6,382 nt of DNA from Akkermansia muciniphila (GTDB lineage: Bacteria > Verrucomicrobiota > Verrucomicrobiia > Limisphaerales > UBA9464): contig CAMCFL010000201.1 in assembly GCA_945873715.1 (NCBI GenBank), forward strand, positions 1-6,382. Direction: 5' to 3'. Position numbers and translations under genes: made by a program. The notes beneath the pieces were generated by a model. The model was not told the origin of the DNA and did not search any database. It was given only the letters and a program-made list of their open reading frames with translations. Below, in pieces: positions 1-6,231 of the stretch. How positions within the stretch are numbered: position 1 is the first letter of the stretch; each line of letters begins with the position of its first letter.

Positions 1-2
1 AA

Positions 3-671
3 CAGCGTCTTGGCCTGCCGTCCGATCGGATGCGGGTCGTTCCCAACGGAATCAGTCTCGAAGGCTACGACCAACTCCCCCCGCGGGTGGCGAAGCAACC
101 CGGCGAACCGCTCACGCTCGGATTCTTCGCCCGGCAATGTTCCGAGAAAGGGCTCGATCTGGTGGTGGACGCCTTCATCGAATTGCGCCGCGATCCCGCG
201 CTTCGCCACCTGCGGCTTCGCATCGGCGGCGGTTGCGGACCTTCGGATGAAACGTTCGTCGCCGAACAGAAGCAGAAGCTCGCCGCCGCCGGCGTTCTGG
301 GCGACGCAACGTTCCATCCCAACGTCAGCCGCGAGGAAAAGGTAGCCTTCTACGCCGCCTGCGATGTGCTGTCCGTGCCCGGGCGCCAGTCCGAAGCCTT
401 CGGGCTTTATCAGATCGAGTCGATGGCAGCCGGCACCCCGCTGGTCCAGCCGTCGAGCATCACCTACCCCGAGATCCTCGGCGATACCGGCGGCGGGGTC
501 CTCTGCGGCCCCAACACTTCCACCGCCCTCGCTGCCGCCTTGCGCCCGCTGATCGCCGAACCCGCCCGACTCCGTGCGCTGGGCGACGCGGGACGGAAGG
601 CGGTGTTCACCCGTTACACCGACGAAACCATGGCCCGCGACATCCACCGCGCCGTGCTCGAACTCGCCTGA
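3..671 (+). CDS. Family GT4 glycosyltransferase, C-terminal part (5' truncated by window edge)
   Basis: The reading frame is open from the left edge (codons begin at base 3) and stops with TGA at 669-671, so this is the last ~222 residues of a longer protein. The ATG at 30 is not taken as the start, because the residues around it (RVVPNGISLEGY) form the inter-domain 'VVPNGI' segment found mid-protein in GT4 enzymes. Downstream come an FFARQCSEKGLDLVVDAF stretch (the usual G/A-R-x-x-x-x-K-G-x-x-x-x-x-x-A-F nucleotide-binding region), RIGGG, and the EX7E motif at 393-419 (E-AFGLYQI-E), followed by SMAAGTPLV and PEILGDTGGGVL. These are typical of the donor-binding Rossmann domain of retaining GT-B enzymes, which transfer a sugar from an NDP-sugar and act in the cytoplasm or at the inner membrane face. 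The acceptor-binding N-terminal domain lies outside the window, so sugar and acceptor cannot be named. The next gene starts 171 bp downstream on the same strand. Confidence 0.9.
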   Translation, partial: QRLGLPSDRMRVVPNGISLEGYDQLPPRVAKQPGEPLTLGFFARQCSEKGLDLVVDAFIELRRDPALRHLRLRIGGGCGPSDETFVAEQKQKLAAAGVLGDATFHPNVSREEKVAFYAACDVLSVPGRQSEAFGLYQIESMAAGTPLVQPSSITYPEILGDTGGGVLCGPNTSTALAAALRPLIAEPARLRALGDAGRKAVFTRYTDETMARDIHRAVLELA

Positions 672-698
672 CCACCTCAGCCTTTCTTCCTGCGGTGG
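672..698 (+). terminator. Hairpin directly after the glycosyltransferase stop, possible transcription end
   Basis: CCACCTCAG (672-680) pairs with CTGCGGTGG (690-698) in 8 of 9 positions, across a 9-nt pyrimidine-rich loop. The stem starts on the first base after the stop codon. No run of T follows (the next bases are GGGCAGTG), so it is not a classical intrinsic terminator. It could instead be an mRNA 3'-end structure or chance in GC-rich DNA. Confidence 0.35.
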
Positions 699-791
699 GG
701 GCAGTGTCAAGATGCGCCCCTGGGTCTCCCCGCGGCGACTTGCACCTTGAATCTTGAAACCGAAATCTTTCCTCCGCCCTGCCCGGCGTCT

Positions 792-806
792 CCCCCGAGC
801 CGGGGG
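792..806 (+). other. Perfect G/C hairpin upstream of the large gene
   Basis: CCCCCG (792-797), loop AGC, CGGGGG (801-806): a perfect 6-bp G/C stem ending 36 bp before the ATG at 843. No U-tract follows. It could lie in the 5' leader of the large gene or help end upstream transcription; the sequence does not decide. The rest of 699-842 holds no recognisable -35/-10 pair. It does carry a repeated CTTGAA (745-760 area), and an in-frame TGA at 828-830 closes the upstream frame. Confidence 0.3.
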
Positions 807-842
807 TGGTCAGCGCCCGCTGCCCCGTGACACACTCAAACC

Positions 843-911
843 ATGCGCTTTCTGTCCCTGCGTCGGTGGTTGCTGCCGGTCCTGCTTTTGATCTGCGGGA
901 GGTCGGCGGCT
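843..911 (+). other. Sec signal peptide of the large protein
   Basis: Residues 1-23: a positively charged start (MRFLSLRR), a hydrophobic core (WLLPVLLLICG), then RSAAA with small residues. Likely signal peptidase I cleavage is after A23, since P25 makes cleavage after A24 unlikely. C18 is preceded by I17, so there is no proper lipobox and a lipoprotein is unlikely. Export to the periplasm or outside is also what covalent haem attachment at CXXCH requires. Confidence 0.85.
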
Positions 912-3900
912 GCTCCCGCCTTCCTGGCCGGTGCCCACGTCACCGACATCTCGCCGCAACGCTTTCCGGTACTCGTGAACGCCATGTTCACCGAGCGCAC
1001 CAGCGACCGGGTCATCGATCCACTCTCGGCCAAGGCGCTGGTGCTGGATGACGGTTCCACCCGCATCGCGTTTTGCGTGGTCGATTCGTGCATGGTGCCG
1101 CGGGATCTGATCGATCAGGCAAAGGAACTCGCCGCCAAGGCCACCGGCATTCCCACCCATCGCATGCTGGTCTCCTCGACCCACACCCATTCGGCGCCCT
1201 CGGCGATGGGCTGCCTCGGCAGCCGGGTGGATCCGGTCTATGCGGCGTCCCTGCCCCCGCGCATCGCGGAGGCGATCATCGAGGCCAATCGTCGGCTTGC
1301 GCCGGCCCGCGTGGGCTGGAGCAGCACCAACGACTGGAAACACACCTTCAACCGCCGTTGGATCCGCCGGCCGGATCGCCTGATCACCGATCCCTTCGGC
1401 CAACCGAGCGTGCGGGCCCACATGCACCCGGGCCATGTCAGTCCGGATGCCATCGGCCCGTCGGGCCCGGTGGATCCAGGCCTGACGGTGCTGAGCATCA
1501 CCACGTCGCAAGGCCGGCCGTTGGCGGTTCTCGCGAACTACTCCCAACATTACTACGGCTCCCCCCTGCTCTCTTCCGACTACTACGGCCGGTTTGCGAA
1601 ACACCTCGCCGAATCGCTGAAGGCCGATCCGTCGTTCGTCGCGATCATGTCGCAGGGCACGAGCGGGGATCAGATGTGGATGGACTATGGCGCGCCGGCC
1701 CGGGACATCGGCTACGACGCCTACGCCCGCGAGATGGCGGCGGAAGTGGAGGCGATCCTGGCGCGGTTGACCTACCACGACACCGCTCCCCTGAAGATGG
1801 CGGAGCGCACGCTGGGACTGCGGTACCGGACCCCGGATCCCTCGCGCCTGGCGTGGGCGCGTGCGCTGACCCAGAAGATGGGCGACCGGATCCCGTCGAG
1901 TCTCCCGGAGATCTACGCCTGGGAAGCCATCCATCTGCACGAACGGCAGCAGACCGAACTCAAGTTGCAGGCGGTGCGGATCGGTGACCTCGCCATCGCC
2001 ACGCTCCCAAACGAGGTGTACGCGCTCACCGGCCTGAAGCTGAAGGCCCAGAGTCCGTTCCCGGTCACCATGAACATCTCCCTCGCCAACGGAGCCGAGG
2101 GCTACATCCCGCCGCCGGAACAGCATCACCTCGGCGGCTACACCACCTGGCCGGCGCGGACGGCCGGACTGGAAGTGCAGGCCGAACCCCGCATCGTCGC
2201 CACGCTTCTGGGCCTGCTGGAAGAAGTGTCCGGCAAACCGCGTCGCCCGATCCTCGACACCCACGGGCCGTACGCCGAGGCGATCCTGGCCTCACGTCCG
2301 ACGGCCTACTGGCGTCTGAACGAGATGATCATGCCGACCGCTTTCGACGCTTCCGGGAACGGCCGGCATGCCACCTTCGAGGACGGCGTGGCACTTTACC
2401 TTCCCGGACCGGGCAGCGGCACCGGCGTCTCGCCCGATGCCGCCCTGCGGACCTCGAACTTCTCCGGTCCGCAGATCAACCGCGCCGTCCACTTCGCCGG
2501 AGGTCGGCTCCGCACCCCACTCCAACCGGGCGAGACCTACAGCGTTGAATTCTGGTTCTGGAACGGCCTCGACAACGACGCGCGACCGGTGACCGCCTAT
2601 CTCTTCTCGCATGGACCCGACGGCGACGCTCAGGCCGCGGGGGAGCACCTCGGCATCGGCGGAACCTACTCACCGGAGGTCACCGGACGCCTGTTCCTTT
2701 TCAACGGCAATGCCCACGACCAGATCCTCGCGGGACGCACCCCGCTCGCGACCCGGGCCTGGCATCACGTCGCCCTCGTGCGTCAGGGAGCCCGGTTCCG
2801 CGTGCATCTCAATGGCAACGTCGAACCCGAGATCGACGGCGACTTCCGCCAGACCGATCGCAGCCCGCGTCGCCCCGTGTTCTTCGGCGGGCGCAATGAC
2901 GGGTTGTACGGACTCGAAGGGCGCCTCGACGAAATCGCGTTCCACGAACGGGCGCTGTCCGCGACGGAGATCGCCGCGCACCACGCCGCCGCAGGCCTGG
3001 CCGCCGCCGCTCCGCCCGCTCCCGCTCCTACGAAGCCGGCCGCGGTCGCACCCGTCCCGCCAAAACCGGGTTCACCCCCCCTGTCCCCCGCCGAATCGAT
3101 GGCCCGCATCCATCTCGCTCCCGGGTACCGGGTCGAACTGGTCGCTGCCGAACCGCTCGTGATCGATCCGGTGGCCATCGACTGGGACAGCGAAGGCCGG
3201 CTCTGGGTCGTCGAGATGGCCGATTACCCGCTCGGCATCGACGGCAAGGGCCAGCCCGGCGGCCGGGTCCGCGTGCTGCGCGACACCAACGGCGACGGTC
3301 GTCCCGATCAATCCACGGTGTTCGCCGACGGACTCCGCTTCCCCACCGGCCTGATCACCTGGCGCGACGGGGTGATCGTGACCGCATCTCCAGAGATCCT
3401 CTTCCTCCGCGACACCGACGGCGACGGGAAGGCCGACCGTCGGGAGGTGCTGGTTTCAGGACTGATGGAAGGCAACCAGCAACTTCGCGCCAACGGCCTC
3501 CGCTGGGGTCTCGACAACTGGATCTACTGCGCCGCCGGAGGACACCACATCGGGCACGGCACCGGCACCCGCCTCCGAACCCGCACCGGCGAGGTCGCCG
3601 TCGGCAGCCGAGATTTCCGCTTCCGCCCCGACACCGGCGAACTCGAACCCGAAAGCGGTCCCTCCCAGTTTGGGCGCAACCGCGACGACTGGGGAAACTG
3701 GTTCGGCACCCAGAACATCCGACCGCTCTGGCACTATGTGCTGTCGGATCGATCCCTGCGCCGGAACCCGCATGTGGCGGCGACGGATCCGACGCATCTC
3801 GTCGTGACCCCGCTGAGTCCGGTGGTGTACCCGGCGAGTTCCCCGGAGCGCCGCTATCACAGCTTCAATGAAGCCGGCCACTTCACCTCCGCCTGCGCCG

Positions 3901-5909
3901 GCATGATCTACCAGGATCCACTCCTCTTCCCGCAGGAGACGGAGGTCCGCCACGCCTTCACCTGCGAACCGTTCCACAATCTCGTCCAGCACAACCTCGT
4001 CCTCGACGCCGGCGTCACCTTCCGTTCAGGGCGGGCCGCCAGCGAGACCAACCGGGAATTCTTCGCCAGCGAAGATCGGTGGTCCCGGCCGGTCATGACC
4101 CGCACCGGACCCGATGGCGCGCTCTGGGTGGTGGACATGTACCGCTACATGATCGAACACCCCGACTGGCTCCCTGCCGAGGGCAAGGCCGACCTGCTGC
4201 CGCACTACCGTCTCGGCGACGACCGGGGCCGACTCTACCGGATCCTGCCGCAGGGCAGCGCGGCCCGCCGGATCCCCCGACTGGCCGGACTTCCCTTGAG
4301 TGAGCTCGTCAACACCCTCGAATCGGCCAATGGCTGGATCCGCGACCAGGCCCATCAACTCCTCCTGTGGAAAGCCGATCCCGCCGCCGTCGAACCGCTC
4401 CGCAACCTGGCCGCGTCGGCCACCCGCTCCCCACGCGGTCGCGTTCACGCCCTCTGGGTCCTCAATGGGCTGGGAAAGCTCTCCAGCGACCTGATCGCTT
4501 CCGCCCTTCAAGCAGACGAACCCGGCGTCCGCATCCAAGCGCTCCAGCTCGCCGAGAAGCATCCATCCCTTGCCAGGGCCGCGGCGAAACTCGTCAACGA
4601 TCCCTCGCCCAAGGTCCGACTTCAGCTCGCCTGTTCCCTCGGAGAATGGAAGGACCCGATCGCCGGCCAGGCGCTGGCTCAACTGGCCCTGCGCGATTCG
4701 GCAGAACCCTACCTCCGAGCCGCACTCCTGAGCTCGGCCGTGCCCCATGCCCGAGCCCTGTGCGACGCCGTCGCAGGCGCAGACGATCCCGCCGTTCGTC
4801 TGGCACTCGGAGAGCCCCTGGCTCAACTGGCGCTCGGCCTCGGCGACCGGGGTCTGCTGGCTTCCCTGCTTCGTCCCGTCTTCACGCCCGGCAGCCAGGG
4901 TTACACCGCGGATCAGGCCCGCGATGCCGTCCGCCTGCTCGACACCCTTTCCCGGCGACAGATTGCGCTCTCCACCTTGACCGCTGGATCCGACTCCCTG
5001 GCGCAGACGCTTCGCGGATTCCAACCGCTGTCCGAGTGGGCCGTCACCGCCGCCAATCTGGATTCTCCCGGGATCGATCCCTCGACCCGCGCCGCTGCCG
5101 GTTCCTTCCTGGCCCGATACGAACCCACCCGTGCCCGCAGCGTTCCCGTGCTCACCCGATGGCTGGTCCCGTCCCAATCCGGCGAATTGCATCGGGCTGC
5201 GCTCGCTGCCCTGGCATCGACGGAAGCCGATGAAGTCGCGCCGGTGATCCTCGCCCGTTGGCCGATGCTCACGCCTCCTTCCCGCACCGCCGCCATCGAC
5301 GTCCTGCTCACGCGGGAAGCCTGGAGCCTGGCGCTGGTTGAACATTCCATCCGCCATCAACTCCCGCCGCCGGACGCCTCCCGACGCGACCGTCTCCTGC
5401 GTCACAAGTCCGCCCCGGTCCAGGAACAGGCCGCGAAATGGTTCGAGGCTCCCAGCCCCCGCGCGACCGCCATCGCCCAGTTTCGTCCGGCCCTCGAACT
5501 GGCCGCCACCCGACCGGAGGCCGGACGTGCCCACTACCTGCGGTTGTGCAGTTCCTGTCATCAACTGGGAACGCTGGGGCGCCAGATCGGACCCGATGTC
5601 GTCACCTTTTCCACCCACGCACCGGAGAAGGTGCTGATCAATCTCCTCGACCCGAGCGCGGACATCCAACCGGGATTCAACGCCTATGTCTGCCGTCTGA
5701 AGGACGACACCGAACTGTCAGGCATCATCACCTCGGACACGGGCAACAGCATCACCCTCAAGCTCGCGGACGCCACCCAACGCACCCTCCTCCGGAGCGA
5801 GATCGCCGAACTGACCGACACCGGACGTTCGCTCATGCCCGAGGGACTGGAGTCCGGCCTCAGCCTCCAGGACATGGCGGACCTGATCGGGTTTTTGAGG
5901 AAGCCGTAG
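843..5909 (+). CDS. Secreted multidomain protein: ceramidase-like hydrolase, LamG, PVC-type dehydrogenase propeller, HEAT repeats, haem-binding CXXCH domain
   Basis: One uninterrupted 1688-residue frame ending in TAG. The ATG at 843 is the only reasonable start: an in-frame TGA sits 12 bp upstream and a clear signal peptide follows at once. No Shine-Dalgarno sequence precedes it (ACACACTCAAACC-ATG). Order of parts: Sec signal peptide (1-23), neutral/alkaline ceramidase-like domain (about 26-465), LamG-like jelly roll (about 476-717), Ala/Pro linker (about 718-748), TIGR02604-type propeller (about 750-1140), HEAT-like helical repeats (about 1150-1540), and TIGR02603-type haem domain (about 1556-1688) with C1569-x-x-C1572-H1573. 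Planctomycete and verrucomicrobial proteins often carry the last three modules together; a hydrolase and LamG domain fused in front is less usual. Inferred role: an exported, haem-linked enzyme that hydrolyses and perhaps oxidises a complex lipid or glycan substrate. Substrate and electron acceptor are unknown. The fusion looks real because the frame and codon usage stay continuous through every junction. Confidence 0.93.
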   Translation: MRFLSLRRWLLPVLLLICGRSAAAPAFLAGAHVTDISPQRFPVLVNAMFTERTSDRVIDPLSAKALVLDDGSTRIAFCVVDSCMVPRDLIDQAKELAAKATGIPTHRMLVSSTHTHSAPSAMGCLGSRVDPVYAASLPPRIAEAIIEANRRLAPARVGWSSTNDWKHTFNRRWIRRPDRLITDPFGQPSVRAHMHPGHVSPDAIGPSGPVDPGLTVLSITTSQGRPLAVLANYSQHYYGSPLLSSDYYGRFAKHLAESLKADPSFVAIMSQGTSGDQMWMDYGAPARDIGYDAYAREMAAEVEAILARLTYHDTAPLKMAERTLGLRYRTPDPSRLAWARALTQKMGDRIPSSLPEIYAWEAIHLHERQQTELKLQAVRIGDLAIATLPNEVYALTGLKLKAQSPFPVTMNISLANGAEGYIPPPEQHHLGGYTTWPARTAGLEVQAEPRIVATLLGLLEEVSGKPRRPILDTHGPYAEAILASRPTAYWRLNEMIMPTAFDASGNGRHATFEDGVALYLPGPGSGTGVSPDAALRTSNFSGPQINRAVHFAGGRLRTPLQPGETYSVEFWFWNGLDNDARPVTAYLFSHGPDGDAQAAGEHLGIGGTYSPEVTGRLFLFNGNAHDQILAGRTPLATRAWHHVALVRQGARFRVHLNGNVEPEIDGDFRQTDRSPRRPVFFGGRNDGLYGLEGRLDEIAFHERALSATEIAAHHAAAGLAAAAPPAPAPTKPAAVAPVPPKPGSPPLSPAESMARIHLAPGYRVELVAAEPLVIDPVAIDWDSEGRLWVVEMADYPLGIDGKGQPGGRVRVLRDTNGDGRPDQSTVFADGLRFPTGLITWRDGVIVTASPEILFLRDTDGDGKADRREVLVSGLMEGNQQLRANGLRWGLDNWIYCAAGGHHIGHGTGTRLRTRTGEVAVGSRDFRFRPDTGELEPESGPSQFGRNRDDWGNWFGTQNIRPLWHYVLSDRSLRRNPHVAATDPTHLVVTPLSPVVYPASSPERRYHSFNEAGHFTSACAGMIYQDPLLFPQETEVRHAFTCEPFHNLVQHNLVLDAGVTFRSGRAASETNREFFASEDRWSRPVMTRTGPDGALWVVDMYRYMIEHPDWLPAEGKADLLPHYRLGDDRGRLYRILPQGSAARRIPRLAGLPLSELVNTLESANGWIRDQAHQLLLWKADPAAVEPLRNLAASATRSPRGRVHALWVLNGLGKLSSDLIASALQADEPGVRIQALQLAEKHPSLARAAAKLVNDPSPKVRLQLACSLGEWKDPIAGQALAQLALRDSAEPYLRAALLSSAVPHARALCDAVAGADDPAVRLALGEPLAQLALGLGDRGLLASLLRPVFTPGSQGYTADQARDAVRLLDTLSRRQIALSTLTAGSDSLAQTLRGFQPLSEWAVTAANLDSPGIDPSTRAAAGSFLARYEPTRARSVPVLTRWLVPSQSGELHRAALAALASTEADEVAPVILARWPMLTPPSRTAAIDVLLTREAWSLALVEHSIRHQLPPPDASRRDRLLRHKSAPVQEQAAKWFEAPSPRATAIAQFRPALELAATRPEAGRAHYLRLCSSCHQLGTLGRQIGPDVVTFSTHAPEKVLINLLDPSADIQPGFNAYVCRLKDDTELSGIITSDTGNSITLKLADATQRTLLRSEIAELTDTGRSLMPEGLESGLSLQDMADLIGFLRKP
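918..2237 (+). other. Neutral/alkaline ceramidase-like domain (PF04734-type), variant active site
   Basis: Residues about 26-465. It opens with FLAGAHVTDISP, the typical start of the family. Candidate zinc ligands by family pattern are H114/H116 in SSTHTHSAP (1173-1199), H236 in ANYSQHYYG (1548-1550) and E391 in LPNEVYALTG (2013-2015). A tyrosine in the GAEGYIPPPEQ stretch (Y421) is a further candidate. Known members cleave the N-acyl bond of ceramide using zinc and a serine in a GDxSPN-like motif. The equivalent stretch here reads QGTSGDQMWMDYG (residues 271-283), so the GD is kept but the SPN is missing. It may therefore act on a different amide or ester. The domain's usual C-terminal Ig-like part is absent and LamG follows directly. 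Confidence 0.8.
2268..2993 (+). other. LamG / concanavalin A-like jelly-roll domain
   Basis: Residues about 476-717. The start PYAEAILASRPTAYWRLNE and DASGNGRHATF is the familiar entry of bacterial Laminin_G_3 domains ('AYWRL-E ... D-SGNG-H'). Then come AVHFAGGRLRTP, YSVEFWFWNG, WHHVALVRQGARFRVHLNG and the closing LEGRLDEIAFHERALSATEIAAHH. Such domains bind carbohydrates or proteins on exported enzymes. Here it may hold the enzyme on its substrate or on the cell surface. An Ala/Pro-rich flexible linker (about 718-748) follows and separates the hydrolase half from the redox half. Confidence 0.85.
3090..4262 (+). other. TIGR02604-type putative dehydrogenase beta-propeller
   Basis: Residues about 750-1140. 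Family landmarks in order: LAPGYRVELVAAEPLVIDPV, WDSEGRLWVVEMADYP, DTNGDGRPD (814-822), DTDGDGKAD (857-865), NGLRWGLDNWIYCAAGG, AFTCEPFHNLVQHNLV and GPDGALWVVDMYRYMIEHPDWLP. The fold is predicted to be a six-bladed propeller related to soluble sugar dehydrogenases; the reaction has not been established for this family as far as I know. The two Asp-rich loops look like calcium-binding loops and are common in the family. No membrane segment is visible despite the family's 'membrane-bound' name. Confidence 0.85.
4290..5462 (+). other. HEAT-like helical repeat region
   Basis: Residues about 1150-1540. Paired helices of roughly 30-37 residues recur, for example ANGWIRDQAHQLLLW, DEPGVRIQALQLAEKHP and DPSPKVRLQLACSLGEW, with the Asp/Pro-then-Arg pattern of HEAT repeats. 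The first half (to about 1330) is clear; the rest is less regular. In related proteins this region sits between propeller and haem domain and probably acts as a scaffold or docking surface. Confidence 0.75.
5508..5906 (+). other. TIGR02603-type monohaem c domain
   Basis: Residues about 1556-1688. The haem site is C1569-S-S-C1572-H1573 (5547-5561), followed by QLGTLGRQIGPDV, LLDPSADIQPGFNAY and SLMPEGLESGLSLQDMADLIGFL, a close fit to the family pattern. H1573 is the proximal ligand. M1665 in the conserved LMPEGL is the likely distal ligand by analogy with class I cytochromes. It is the only CXXCH in the protein, so one haem is expected, probably accepting electrons from the propeller domain. 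The domain reaches its natural end, so the protein is not truncated. Confidence 0.9.
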
Positions 5910-5990
5910 GCAACGTCAGGAGACTCTGACTTCCCTCTGGACGTGACCCGGCCCACGCACGTTCCCCGCCCGATTGAAATGAGCCTCGTC

Positions 5991-6020
5991 ACCTCGTCGC
6001 CTACCCGTAGGAGGCGAGGT
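5991..6020 (+). repeat. Inverted repeat at the junction of repeat copies 1 and 2
   Basis: Outer arms ACCTCG (5991-5996) and CGAGGT (6015-6020) pair perfectly. Inner arms CCTA (6000-6003) and TAGG (6008-6011) close on the loop CCCG; three interior positions pair imperfectly. The stem is long enough to form in RNA or as a cruciform. About 80 bp after the large gene's stop, it could protect or end the transcript, though no T-run follows. Confidence 0.7.
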
Positions 6021-6094
6021 CAGGAGACTCTGACTTCCATCTGGACGCAACCCGGCCCACGCACGTTCCCCGCCCGATTGAAATGAGCCTCGTT

Positions 6095-6124
6095 ACCTCG
6101 GCGCCTACCCGTAGGAGGCGAGGT
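6095..6124 (+). repeat. Inverted repeat at the junction of repeat copies 2 and 3
   Basis: Same structure as the hairpin 104 bp upstream: outer arms ACCTCG/CGAGGT, inner CCTA/TAGG, loop CCCG. One base in the left arm differs (G instead of T at 6101), which leaves the outer and apical pairs intact. Confidence 0.7.
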
Positions 6125-6198
6125 CACGAGACTCTGACTTCCATCTGGACGCGACCCGGCCCACGCACATTCCCCGCCCGATTGAAATGAGCCTCGTT

Positions 6199-6231
6199 AC
6201 CTCGGCGCCTACGGGTAGGCAGGCGGGCGAG
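6199..6231 (+). repeat. Variant terminal hairpin of repeat copy 3, apex inverted
   Basis: GCCTAC (6207-6212), GG, GTAGGC (6215-6220) forms a perfect inner palindrome, with outer CTCG (6201-6204) and CGAG (6228-6231). The apex reads CCTACGGGTAGG, the exact reverse complement of CCTACCCGTAGG in the other two copies. The right arm is 5 bp longer and the ACCTCG/CGAGGT outer pair is incomplete. This copy ends the array. Confidence 0.65.

Larger units (their letters stand above)
5915..6231 (+). repeat. Three tandem copies of a 104-bp intergenic repeat
   Basis: Units start at 5915, 6019 and 6123, each with GTCAxGAGACTCTGACTTCC. Copies 1 and 2 differ at 5 of 104 bases. Copies 2 and 3 differ at 3 of the first 90, then diverge at the right end, where copy 3 has GGGTAGGCAGGCGGGCGAG in place of CCGTAGGAGGCGAG. 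Each unit has a small palindrome at the left (GTCAG-GAGACT-CTGAC in copies 1 and 2), a nearly invariant core containing CCCGCCCGATTGAAATGAGC, and a larger inverted repeat at the right. The array begins right behind the stop codon of the large gene. I recognise no coding function; it looks like a REP/MITE-like dispersed element or a structured 3' region. Confidence 0.9.

Noticed and set aside
30..671. Complete 213-residue glycosyltransferase starting at the ATG at 30
   Set aside because: The frame is open to the left edge, and the sequence at this ATG matches the middle of GT4 proteins, so the gene is truncated by the window rather than short.
745..785. Promoter with TTGAAT/TTGAAA as -35 box
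   Set aside because: No -10-like sequence sits 16-18 bp downstream, where the DNA is C-rich; the CTTGAA repeat alone is not enough.
876..899. Lipoprotein lipobox at C18
   Set aside because: The residue before the cysteine is Ile rather than Gly/Ala/Ser, and a normal signal peptidase I site follows.
810..2264. 484-codon minus-strand open frame opposite the ceramidase-like and start region
   Set aside because: It lies entirely antisense to the large gene, shows no known domain, and is rich in Arg/Gly/His as expected from reading GC-rich coding DNA on the other strand.
4026..5669. 547-codon minus-strand open frame opposite the HEAT and haem region
   Set aside because: Antisense to clear HEAT and TIGR02603 coding sequence; Gly/Arg/Gln-rich with no domain; a product of strong third-position GC bias.
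5438..5929. 163-codon plus-strand frame overlapping the end of the large gene
   Set aside because: It is a frame shadow of the haem domain, rich in Arg/Pro/His, with no signal or domain.
5915..6231. CRISPR array, prompted by regular repeats and an ATTGAAAT motif
   Set aside because: The whole 104-bp period is conserved, with no variable spacers, and there are no cas genes.
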